Assembly (NCBI GenBank): GCA_943325355.2
Contig: CALPPA020000038.1
Coordinates: 1 to 11,375, forward strand
Origin: Klebsiella pneumoniae
Lineage (GTDB): Bacteria; Bacteroidota; Bacteroidia; Flavobacteriales; Flavobacteriaceae
Length of the DNA stretch: 11,375 nucleotides
Direction of reading: 5' to 3'
The notes under the pieces were generated by a model, which had not been told where the DNA came from, searched no databases, and was given only the letters and a program-made list of their open reading frames with translations. The position numbers were made by a program, and so were the translations under genes. Shown one piece after another: positions 1-6,678 of the stretch (the stretch's first letter is position 1; each line of letters opens with the position of its first letter).

Positions 1-13
1 AAAAATAAACAAA

Positions 14-1258
14 ATGGAAGTTTTAAAAATAGCAACAGCAGGAAGCGTCGATGACGGAAAAAGCACTTTAATTGGAAGATTGTTATATGACACACAATCA
101 TTGACTACGGATAAATTAGAGGCAATCGAAAAAAGTAGCAAGCAAAAAGGATACGATTATCTTGATTTTTCTTTGGCTACCGATGGATTAGTTGCCGAGC
201 GTGAACAAGGAATCACGATTGATGTAGCGCATATTTATTTTTCGACTGCCAAGAAAAGTTACATCATTGCTGATACTCCAGGTCACGTTGAATATACCAG
301 AAATATGGTTACTGGAGCTTCGACATCGCAAGTTTCCATCATTTTGATTGACGCTCGCAAAGGAGTTATTGAGCAAACCTACCGTCACTTTTTCATCAAT
401 AATTTATTGCGTGTCAAAGAAGTGATAGTTGCCGTAAACAAAATGGATTTGGTTGATTACTCGGAAGAAGTGTATAACAAAATCAAAGCCGATTTTCAAG
501 CATTGAATGCCAAAAGCACGTTCAAAGAACAAAACGTTAGTTATATTCCGTTGAGCGCTTTGACTGGAGATAATGTTGTAGAGTCATTAGGCGGAATGCC
601 TTGGTACACAGGTCAAACAATCTTACAACATCTTGAAGCCTTGGAGCCTGCAGATGTGTATGAAAAAGGCAAAACACGTTTCCCCGTTCAAACCGTAATT
701 CGTCCAAAAACAGAGCAATACCACGATTTTAGAGGTTATGCCGGAAAATTATACGGAAATAATATTAAAGTTGGTGATGCCGTAACGGTATTGCCATCTT
801 TGACGGAATCCATAGTGACTAACATTCACTTTTTTGACAAACAATTTGACGAAGCGACTGTTGGATCTTCCATCACAATTGAATTAGAGAATGATATCAA
901 CGTAACAAGAGGCGATATGATTGTAAAATCTAACGAATTGCCGAGAGTCGAAAAAGACATCAACACCACAGTTTGCTGGATGGACAGTAAAAAATTGGTT
1001 CCGGGAGCAAAATATTTTGTACAACACAACACAAACAGGGTTTTGGCCAAAATTGACAGCGTTAAAAATGTTATTGCAACTGATTTCTCAGGAACAAAAG
1101 AAGCATCTCAATTAGCTATAAACGAAATAGGAGAAGTAAATATCAAATTAAGCAAAGCCATTTATTTTGATACTTATAATGACAACAAATCAAATGGGGC
1201 TTTTATTTTAATAGATGCTGCCACAAATACAACAGCAGGAGTTGGATTTATAAGATAG
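14..1258 (+). CDS. cysN: Sulfate adenylyltransferase subunit 1 (ATP sulfurylase GTPase subunit)
   Basis: GTP-hydrolysing large subunit of the CysDN ATP sulfurylase, which activates sulfate with ATP to adenosine 5'-phosphosulfate in the cytoplasm; GTP hydrolysis by CysN drives the reaction catalysed by CysD. The 414-residue protein has the translation-factor GTPase motifs in order: P-loop GSVDDGKS at residues 10-17, the switch region with REQGIT at 63-68, DTPGH at 87-91 and NKMD at 142-145. The remaining part (about 220-414) fits the EF-Tu-like beta-barrel domains. There is no fused APS-kinase (CysC) domain, so this is not a NodQ-type fusion. The start lies in an A-rich stretch and directly precedes the conserved P-loop strand. 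cysD normally lies just upstream and would be outside the window. The next gene begins 60 bases downstream in the same direction, consistent with one operon. Confidence 0.96.
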   Translation: MEVLKIATAGSVDDGKSTLIGRLLYDTQSLTTDKLEAIEKSSKQKGYDYLDFSLATDGLVAEREQGITIDVAHIYFSTAKKSYIIADTPGHVEYTRNMVTGASTSQVSIILIDARKGVIEQTYRHFFINNLLRVKEVIVAVNKMDLVDYSEEVYNKIKADFQALNAKSTFKEQNVSYIPLSALTGDNVVESLGGMPWYTGQTILQHLEALEPADVYEKGKTRFPVQTVIRPKTEQYHDFRGYAGKLYGNNIKVGDAVTVLPSLTESIVTNIHFFDKQFDEATVGSSITIELENDINVTRGDMIVKSNELPRVEKDINTTVCWMDSKKLVPGAKYFVQHNTNRVLAKIDSVKNVIATDFSGTKEASQLAINEIGEVNIKLSKAIYFDTYNDNKSNGAFILIDAATNTTAGVGFIR

Positions 1259-1318
1259 TAATAGTTTAACGCTACTAAACCAACACAACAACCAAGAACA
1301 ACTACAACAATAAAAATT

Positions 1319-3412
1319 ATGCAGAGTTTTAGAACAGAAATAGAAGATCCGATTGTCCAAAAAGACATTATCGATTTAGAAAGAAAAATCGCTTTATTCC
1401 GTGACGGAAAAATTGATGACGAACGTTTCCGAAGCCTTCGTTTGGCTAGAGGAGTTTATGGTCAGCGTCAAGAAGGCGTTCAAATGATTCGTATCAAATT
1501 ACCTTTTGGAAAAGTAAGTAGCGAACAATTGCATCGTATTTGCATCGTTTCAGATGAATATTCTACTGGACGTTTGCACATTACCACGCGTCAGGATATC
1601 CAGATTCACTATGTAAGTTTGGACAGAACCCCTCAACTTTGGGCTGAATTGGAAAAAGATGATGTTACCCTTCGTGAGGCTTGCGGAAATACTGTAAGAA
1701 ATATTACCGCTAGCGAAATTGCAGGAATCGATATTAATGAGCCATTTGATGTTTCGCCTTATGCTTATGCTTTGTTTCAATTTTTGCTTCGTAATCCGGT
1801 AAACCAAGAAATGGGCAGAAAAGTAAAGATTTCATTCTCTTCGTCAGATAAAGATACGGCTTTGAGTTATTTACACGATTTAGGATTTATTCCAAAAATT
1901 GTAAATGGTGAAAGAGGATTTAAAGTAATGCTTGGTGGCGGATTAGGTTCGCAGCCACACCACGCCGAATTGCTTTCTGAGTTTATTCCAGTAAACCAAA
2001 TTATCCCGACAACCGAAGGAGTTTTGAGAATATTTGATCGTTATGGCGAAAGAGCCAAACGTTTGAAAGCACGTATGAAATTTTTAATCAAAGATTTAGG
2101 AAGAGACGAGTTCTTGCAATTAGTTGACGAAGAGAAAAAAGCCTTGTCTTATCAATCGGTTGAAATAGATACTACTGCTTTCGATAGTCCAATTCCTGAA
2201 CCTTTAGTGGCAGCGCCAAAAGTAGAAATTGAAGATAGTGTAGCATTCAACGCTTGGAAAAAATCAAACGTAATTCAGCAGAAACAAGCCGGTTATGTAG
2301 CCATTGGAATCAAAGTTTCATTAGGCGATTTTTACACGGATAAAGCGAGATTATTAGCGGATTTAATTAAAAATTATGGAGCTAATGAATTGCGTTTTTC
2401 ATTAAGACAAAACATACTTATTCGCCACATAAAAGAAGAAAATTTACCATTTTTCTACCAAGAATTATCCAAATTAGATTTTGTGACTTTGGGTTACGAT
2501 AGTACTGCTGATATTACCGCTTGTCCAGGAACCGATACTTGTAATCTAGGAATTGCGAGCAGCACTGGAATTGCGACAGAACTAGAACGTGTTTTAGCAA
2601 CAGAATATCCACAATACAGCAACAATCAAGGAATTACCATCAAAATTAGTGGTTGTATGAACGCTTGTGGACAACACAATATGGCCGAAATTGGCTTCCA
2701 AGGAATGTCCATCAATTCAGGAAAATTAGTAGCTCCAGCATTACAAGTGTTATTGGGAGGCGGAAATTTAGGAAATGGTGAAGGAAGATTTTCTGATAAA
2801 GTAATCAAAATCCCAAGCCGAAGAGGACCAGACGCGTTGCGTTTCCTTTTAAATGATTTTGAAGCGAATGCCAACGGACAATCTTTCTTGAATTACTACG
2901 ATGCCAAAGGCGAAAAATATTTTTTCGATTTATTGACACCACTTGCAAATATTACAAACCTTACCGAAGCTGATTTTGTTGATTGGGGAAATGCCGATAA
3001 TTATGTAAAAGCCATTGGAGTAGGAGAATGCGCAGGTGTGGTAATTGATTTAGTGGCTACTTTGATTTATGAAGCTAAAGATAAATTAACTTTTGCCCAA
3101 GAAGCTTTTGATGATAAAAAATGGGCAGATGCGATTTATTTAGCTTACGCTGGATATGTAAATGGAGCCAAAGCGTTATTGCTTGCCGAAAACCAGAAGA
3201 CAAATCACCACGCCGGAATCATCGATTTATTTGATGCCGTTTTTATCGAAAGCAATAAAATAGAGTTGGATTCCACTTTCAGAGAATTGGTATATCAAAT
3301 CAACCAAAACGAACCTTCAGAGGAATTTGCTCAAAAATACATTCAAGAAGGAGCCGCTTTTTTCGAAAAAATAGAAATATACAGAGCAAAAGATTTAGCA
3401 AATGAAGAATAA
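1319..3412 (+). CDS. Siroheme/4Fe-4S sulfite (or nitrite) reductase with C-terminal HEPN-like domain
   Basis: Six-electron reductase of the sulfite/nitrite reductase family, most likely reducing sulfite to sulfide given its place after cysN. The 697-residue chain has the usual two pseudo-repeats. The first half carries the siroheme-contact region with R85 and R91 (STGRLHITTRQ, 82-92) and TVRNI at 125-129. The second half has the matching LRFSLRQN (358-365) and the cluster ligands C402-x5-C408 and C446-x3-C450, which hold the 4Fe-4S cluster bridged to siroheme. There is no flavin domain, so electrons must come from a separate donor, probably the ferredoxin encoded downstream. About 110 extra C-terminal residues (588-697) are helical and HEPN-like (A..Y..Y..AKALL pattern) and lack the RxxxxH motif of HEPN ribonucleases. 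The final 11 bases overlap the next gene. Nitrite as substrate cannot be excluded from sequence alone. Confidence 0.93.
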   Translation: MQSFRTEIEDPIVQKDIIDLERKIALFRDGKIDDERFRSLRLARGVYGQRQEGVQMIRIKLPFGKVSSEQLHRICIVSDEYSTGRLHITTRQDIQIHYVSLDRTPQLWAELEKDDVTLREACGNTVRNITASEIAGIDINEPFDVSPYAYALFQFLLRNPVNQEMGRKVKISFSSSDKDTALSYLHDLGFIPKIVNGERGFKVMLGGGLGSQPHHAELLSEFIPVNQIIPTTEGVLRIFDRYGERAKRLKARMKFLIKDLGRDEFLQLVDEEKKALSYQSVEIDTTAFDSPIPEPLVAAPKVEIEDSVAFNAWKKSNVIQQKQAGYVAIGIKVSLGDFYTDKARLLADLIKNYGANELRFSLRQNILIRHIKEENLPFFYQELSKLDFVTLGYDSTADITACPGTDTCNLGIASSTGIATELERVLATEYPQYSNNQGITIKISGCMNACGQHNMAEIGFQGMSINSGKLVAPALQVLLGGGNLGNGEGRFSDKVIKIPSRRGPDALRFLLNDFEANANGQSFLNYYDAKGEKYFFDLLTPLANITNLTEADFVDWGNADNYVKAIGVGECAGVVIDLVATLIYEAKDKLTFAQEAFDDKKWADAIYLAYAGYVNGAKALLLAENQKTNHHAGIIDLFDAVFIESNKIELDSTFRELVYQINQNEPSEEFAQKYIQEGAAFFEKIEIYRAKDLANEE

Positions 3413-4184
3413 AATACAACCCAAAGTAACTTTAGTGGGCGCAGGACCTGGCGATCCAGACTTGCTTACGCTCAAAGGCGTAAAAGCACTTGCTGAAGCG
3501 AAGGTGGTTTTGTATGATGCTTTGGCAAATGAATCAATAATGAATCACGCTCCTAAATCCGCAATTAGAATATTTGTTGGGAAAAGAAAAGGCTGTCACA
3601 GCTATTCTCAAGATCAAATCAACCAGTTAATCGTTGATAATGCGTTAACTTACGGCAATGTGGTTCGGCTAAAAGGAGGCGATCCCTTCATCTTTGGTCG
3701 TGGCAGTGAAGAAATAGAATTCGTGGAAAGTTTTGGAATCCCAACATTTGTGGTTCCTGGAATTTCCTCGGCTATTGCAGTTCCGGCTAATCAAGGAATT
3801 TCGTTGACAAAAAGAGGAATTTCCGAAAGTTTTTGGGTAATCACCGGAACAACTTCAGAAAGGAATTTATCCGCTGATATTGCTCTTGCGGCAAAGTCAT
3901 CAGCAACTGTAGTGATTTTGATGGGAATGAGCAAATTGGCGCAAATTGTTTCATTGTTCCAAAAAGAATCCAAAGGAGAAACGCCTATTGCGATTATTCA
4001 AAATGGAACTTTGTCTAGCGAAAAATTTGGCATTGGAACCATAAATTCCATTCAAAAAGTAGTTGCCGAGAATAAATTAAGCAACCCAGCAATAATAGTC
4101 ATTGGCGAAGCAGTAAGAGAACGTAACAAGCTCAAAGGATTTTATAAAGAATTTGCATCCAATAAAGTCTGCGCAAGAGAATAA
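3402..4184 (+). CDS. cobA: Uroporphyrinogen-III C-methyltransferase (SUMT)
   Basis: SAM-dependent enzyme that methylates uroporphyrinogen III at C2 and C7 to give precorrin-2, the precursor of siroheme (and of cobalamin). The 260-residue protein has the family signatures: VGAGPGDPDLLTLKG at residues 12-26, the YDAL segment at 38-41, the SAM-binding GGDPFIFGRG at 92-101 and VPGISSA at 118-124. Length fits a stand-alone SUMT, not the enterobacterial trifunctional CysG. The start overlaps the end of the sulfite reductase by 11 bases and the stop shares one base with the next start (TAATG), which implies translational coupling. Its job here is probably siroheme supply for the preceding reductase. 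Product made here could also feed cobalamin synthesis, but no corrin genes are visible. Confidence 0.95.
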   Translation: MKNKIQPKVTLVGAGPGDPDLLTLKGVKALAEAKVVLYDALANESIMNHAPKSAIRIFVGKRKGCHSYSQDQINQLIVDNALTYGNVVRLKGGDPFIFGRGSEEIEFVESFGIPTFVVPGISSAIAVPANQGISLTKRGISESFWVITGTTSERNLSADIALAAKSSATVVILMGMSKLAQIVSLFQKESKGETPIAIIQNGTLSSEKFGIGTINSIQKVVAENKLSNPAIIVIGEAVRERNKLKGFYKEFASNKVCARE

Positions 4185-4762
4185 TGGAAAGAAACGAATT
4201 ATATCCCATTTTCCTTAAACTACACAACCTCAAAGTTCTGATTGTAGGTGGAGGAAATGTAGGTTTAGAAAAATTGTCGTTTATGTTGAAATCCAGTCCA
4301 AATGCTAATGTTGAGGTTGTTGCCCCAAGGTTTCTTCCAGAATTAGAAATCTTAGCACAAAAACATCCATCGGTTAAATTAACCCATAAAAAATTCAATC
4401 GCTGGATGCTCCGCAAAAAACATATGGTTATTGCCTGCACAGATGATTTGAAAGTCAACAAACGCATATACGATTTGTGTCGAAAAAAACACTTGATTTG
4501 CAATATTGCTGACACACCTGAGTTATGTGATTATTACCTTGGCGGAATCGTGACCAAAGGAAATGTCAAAATTGCGATTTCAACCAACGGGAAATCACCC
4601 ACAACTGCCAAAAGATTAAGGGAATTCTTCGAAGAAATTATCCCAGACGATATCAACAAAATGGTCGAAAATCTGAACGAATATCGCAAAACCCTTAAAG
4701 GCAATTTCGAGGAAAAAGTTCAAAAAATGAATGAAATTACCCAAGCTTTAAAAAACAAATAA
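4184..4762 (+). CDS. Precorrin-2 dehydrogenase / siroheme synthase (CysG N-terminal, Met8-like)
   Basis: NAD-dependent enzyme that oxidises precorrin-2 to sirohydrochlorin and, in Met8p-type members, also inserts iron to make siroheme. The 192-residue protein begins with a Rossmann fold containing GGGNVG at residues 22-27. The NIADTPELCDYY segment places D110 where CysG and Met8p have the aspartate implicated in both dehydrogenation and chelation. The ISTNGKSPTTAKRLRE stretch after it is the conserved CysG-N motif. It follows the SUMT gene with a one-base overlap, so the two activities fused in enterobacterial CysG are separate and in reverse order here. No separate CbiK/SirB chelatase is visible in the window, so this protein may do both steps; that is inference. 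Confidence 0.9.
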   Translation: MERNELYPIFLKLHNLKVLIVGGGNVGLEKLSFMLKSSPNANVEVVAPRFLPELEILAQKHPSVKLTHKKFNRWMLRKKHMVIACTDDLKVNKRIYDLCRKKHLICNIADTPELCDYYLGGIVTKGNVKIAISTNGKSPTTAKRLREFFEEIIPDDINKMVENLNEYRKTLKGNFEEKVQKMNEITQALKNK

Positions 4763-4769
4763 TAAAAAA

Positions 4770-5822
4770 ATGATTAAGACAGACATTCTTATAATAGGAG
4801 CTGGACCAACAGGATTATTTACCGTTTTTGAGGCGGGATTATTAAAATTGAAATGCCATATCTTAGATGCCTTGCCACAAGCTGGAGGCCAACTATCAGA
4901 ATTGTATCCCAAAAAACCAATTTATGATATTCCTGGATTTCCAGAAGTGTTGGCGGGAGATTTGGTGAGTAATCTAATGGAACAAATCAAGCAATTTGAA
5001 CCTAGATTTACACTTGGGGAACGAGCTGAAACCATAGACAAACAAGAGGATGGCAGTTTTGTCGTAACCTCCAGTAAAGGAACAAAATTTCACGCTTCGG
5101 TAGTCGCTATTGCCGGGGGATTAGGGAGTTTTGAACCGCGTAAACCACTTATTGAAGATATTGAATTTTACGAAAAAAGAGGGGTTAAATACTTTATAAA
5201 AAATCCGGAAAAATTCAGAAACAAAAGGGTAGTCATTGCTGGTGGAGGGGATTCAGCCTTGGATTGGAGTGTTTTCCTTTCTAATATCGCTTCCGAAGTG
5301 ACCCTAATTCACCGCAGAAATGAATTTAGGGGCGCTTTGGATTCCGTTGAAAAAGTTCAGGAATTGAAAAATGCAGGAAAAATCAAATTAATCACGCCAG
5401 CCGAAGTAGTGGGATTAAACGGTGCAGAACATCTTGAATCCATTGACATCGAAGAAAACGGTGCACACAGAACCATTCCAACAGATTATTTTATACCACT
5501 TTTTGGATTAACTCCAAAATTGGGCCCTATTGCCAACTGGGGATTAGAAATCGAGAAAAATGCCATTAAAGTAAACAATGCCTTGGATTATCAAACCAAT
5601 ATTCCCGGAATTTTTGCCATAGGCGACGTCAATACCTATCCAGGAAAACTAAAATTAATTCTTTGTGGTTTCCATGAAGCGACTTTAATGTGTCAAGCGG
5701 CTTACAAAATTATCAATCCCGGCAAGAAATACATCATGAAATATACCACCGTTTCAGGTATTGATGGATTCGACGGAACTCGCAAGGAAGCACCTAAAGC
5801 AGTGGTAAAAGCAATAGATTAA
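4770..5822 (+). CDS. Ferredoxin-NADP reductase, thioredoxin-reductase-like (YumC type)
   Basis: FAD flavoprotein predicted to pass electrons from NADPH to ferredoxin. The 350-residue chain has an N-terminal FAD motif GAGPTG (residues 10-15), the AGGQLSELYPKKPIYDIPGFP-type segment typical of thioredoxin-reductase-like ferredoxin reductases, a second dinucleotide motif GGGDSA (158-163) for NAD(P)H, and a C-terminal FAD-binding GDVNTYPGK starting at 285. There is no redox CxxC in the NADPH domain, which argues against a true thioredoxin reductase. The gene starts 7 bases after the siroheme gene and is followed by a ferredoxin gene, so it most likely forms the NADPH-to-ferredoxin step that feeds the siroheme reductase. 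The physiological partner is inferred from gene order only. Confidence 0.9.
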   Translation: MIKTDILIIGAGPTGLFTVFEAGLLKLKCHILDALPQAGGQLSELYPKKPIYDIPGFPEVLAGDLVSNLMEQIKQFEPRFTLGERAETIDKQEDGSFVVTSSKGTKFHASVVAIAGGLGSFEPRKPLIEDIEFYEKRGVKYFIKNPEKFRNKRVVIAGGGDSALDWSVFLSNIASEVTLIHRRNEFRGALDSVEKVQELKNAGKIKLITPAEVVGLNGAEHLESIDIEENGAHRTIPTDYFIPLFGLTPKLGPIANWGLEIEKNAIKVNNALDYQTNIPGIFAIGDVNTYPGKLKLILCGFHEATLMCQAAYKIINPGKKYIMKYTTVSGIDGFDGTRKEAPKAVVKAID

Positions 5823-5873
5823 TTTTTTAGTAAAACAATTTATGAAGTTGGTTAAACGTTAAATTTATAAAAC

Positions 5874-6206
5874 ATGACAGAAGACATAACTATTAAAATT
5901 ACCGATAGAAAAGGAATAATCCACGAAGTACTGGCACCCACAGATATGAATATGAATGTTATGGAACTCGTTTGTGCTTATGAATTGGCTCCAGAAGGAA
6001 CCATTGGACTTTGTGGCGGGATGGCGATGTGTGCTTCATGCCAATGTTATGTTTTAAACCAGGTGACTTTACCTGAAAGGAACGACGATGAAGAAGCCAT
6101 GCTTTCGGAAGCTTTTAATGTAAAAGACAATAGCCGATTGGGGTGCCAAATTTATATAACAAATGCTTTAGAAGGATTAGAAATTGCTCTCGCACCAGAA
6201 TCATAA
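5874..6206 (+). CDS. 2Fe-2S ferredoxin, adrenodoxin type
   Basis: Small soluble electron carrier of 110 residues with the four cluster ligands of the adrenodoxin/bacterial Fdx class: C47-x5-C53-x2-C56 and C91. Two further cysteines (C34, C58) are present but do not fit the ligand pattern. The RLGCQI context around C91 and the acidic stretch RNDDEEAML before it are typical of this class, in which the acidic residues contact the reductase. It lies 51 bases after the ferredoxin reductase gene and is the last gene of the sulfur cluster. The likely role is to pass electrons from that reductase to the siroheme sulfite reductase. Fe-S assembly use, as for the isc-linked Fdx, is an alternative, but no isc genes are nearby. 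Confidence 0.9.
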   Translation: MTEDITIKITDRKGIIHEVLAPTDMNMNVMELVCAYELAPEGTIGLCGGMAMCASCQCYVLNQVTLPERNDDEEAMLSEAFNVKDNSRLGCQIYITNALEGLEIALAPES

Positions 6207-6266
6207 AGAGCGCAATTCTTTTTTGATTTTGACTAAACAGCAAATATTTCCTCTCTTTTGAGCGGT

Positions 6267-6301
6267 TCTTGGTGTTGATTCAAATTTTAATTAAACCAAG
6301 A
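6267..6301. terminator. Hairpin after the ferredoxin gene, possible terminator
   Basis: A 35-base imperfect hairpin: TCTTGGT (6267-6273) pairs with ACCAAGA (6295-6301), then after a one-base bulge TTGATT (6275-6280) pairs with AATTAA (6289-6294, one G-U), leaving an 8-base loop. It lies between the end of the sulfur cluster and the promoter of the met genes, where a terminator would be expected. There is no clear run of T after the stem, so a classical intrinsic terminator is not proven; a protein-binding site near the promoter is also possible. Confidence 0.35.
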
Positions 6302-6334
6302 TTAGAAATTATTTCATATTATAGTTTTTAGTAT

Positions 6335-6342
6335 TACATTTG
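6335..6342 (+). promoter_or_regulatory. Bacteroidetes-type -7 promoter box (TACATTTG)
   Basis: TACATTTG matches the TAnnTTTG -7 consensus of the main sigma factor in Bacteroidetes. It lies 24 bases before the first paired base of the SAM riboswitch, so a start a few bases after the box would place the whole aptamer in the 5' leader. No convincing TTG was found at the expected -33 spacing, only AT-rich sequence, so the call rests on the -7 box and the position. Confidence 0.6.
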
Positions 6343-6365
6343 CAGCGTTCATACATTTATTGATT

Positions 6366-6464
6366 GTTATCACGAAAGGCGGAGGGAAAGACCCAATGAA
6401 ACCTTAGCAACCCTTTAGCCGTAAAGAAGGTGCTACATTCTGTCCCAAATCGGGAAAAGATAAC
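6366..6464 (+). ncRNA. SAM-I (S-box) riboswitch aptamer upstream of metH
   Basis: Full S-box aptamer that binds S-adenosylmethionine. Closing helix P1 is GTTATC (6366-6371) with GATAAC (6459-6464). P2a is AAGG (6376-6379) with CCTT (6402-6405), P2b is GGG (6384-6386) with CCC (6392-6394), and between them are the conserved GGAGGG kink-turn strand and the CAATGAAACC segment. TTAGCAACC leads into P3, CTTTA (6413-6417) with TAAAG (6422-6426). The conserved GGTGCTA follows from 6429, then P4 is TCCC (6443-6446) with GGGA (6452-6455). Over 200 bases of leader separate it from the metH start. High SAM should lower expression of the downstream methionine genes. A second GATAACA downstream (6490-6496) could offer alternative pairing for the P1 5' strand. 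Confidence 0.95.
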
Positions 6465-6509
6465 TGCGAGAAATCCTCTCCCATTTTACGATAACATTTA
6501 CATTTTTTT

Positions 6510-6537
6510 GAAACAGTATTTTTTTTGGAGCTGTTTC
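6510..6537 (+). other. Small hairpin downstream of the riboswitch
   Basis: GAAACAG (6510-6516) and CTGTTTC (6531-6537) form a perfect 7-base stem with a 14-base T-rich loop. It could belong to the riboswitch expression platform, but it is not followed by a T run, so it does not look like an intrinsic terminator. The function is unassigned. Confidence 0.35.
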
Positions 6538-6554
6538 CTGCTGTACGTTGCAAT

Positions 6555-6615
6555 CTTTTTATTGCTTTGTCACCCTGAGCGCAGTCGAAGGGCTTTTCAT
6601 TAAAGCAATAAAAAG
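6555..6615. repeat. 61-base inverted-repeat element with CCCTGAGCGCAGTCGAAGGG core
   Basis: Perfect 14-base inverted arms, CTTTTTATTGCTTT (6555-6568) and AAAGCAATAAAAAG (6602-6615), flank a spacer whose core at 6573-6592 is itself bounded by CCCT and AGGG. The core resembles a short interspersed repeat commonly seen between genes in Flavobacterium and relatives (recalled, not searched). The whole would fold into a long stem in the metH leader RNA. It encodes nothing, and no target-site duplication was identified. Confidence 0.7.
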
Positions 6616-6650
6616 CATTTCCTCTTCCATCAGGGCTAGTCAGAAATAAA

Positions 6651-6677
6651 ATGAACATTTATAATTTAAAAACATAA
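6651..6677 (+). CDS. Possible nine-codon leader frame (MNIYNLKT) before metH
   Basis: ATG at 6651 opens eight codons and a TAA that ends one base before the metH ATG at 6679. It sits between the inverted repeat and the gene in a different frame from metH. It has no methionine or cysteine codon run that would suggest attenuation, and such a short frame can arise by chance in AT-rich sequence. Translation up to this stop could place ribosomes at the metH start. Confidence 0.15.
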   Translation: MNIYNLKT

Positions 6678-6678
6678 A

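Noticed and set aside
5823..5873. Separate promoter for the ferredoxin gene
   Set aside because: TAAATTTA in the 51-base gap is close to a -7 box, but the TTG upstream is only about 10 bases away, well short of the expected spacing.
6201..6230. Intrinsic terminator directly after the ferredoxin stop
   Set aside because: AAAGA/TCTTT could form a 5-base AT-only stem before a short T run, but it is too weak to call; the hairpin at 6267-6301 is a better though still uncertain candidate.
6404..6658. 84-codon open frame on the - strand across the riboswitch and inverted repeat
   Set aside because: It reads the antisense of the SAM-I aptamer and of the dispersed repeat; the PFDCAQGD peptide it yields is simply the repeat core translated, a common source of false hypothetical proteins.
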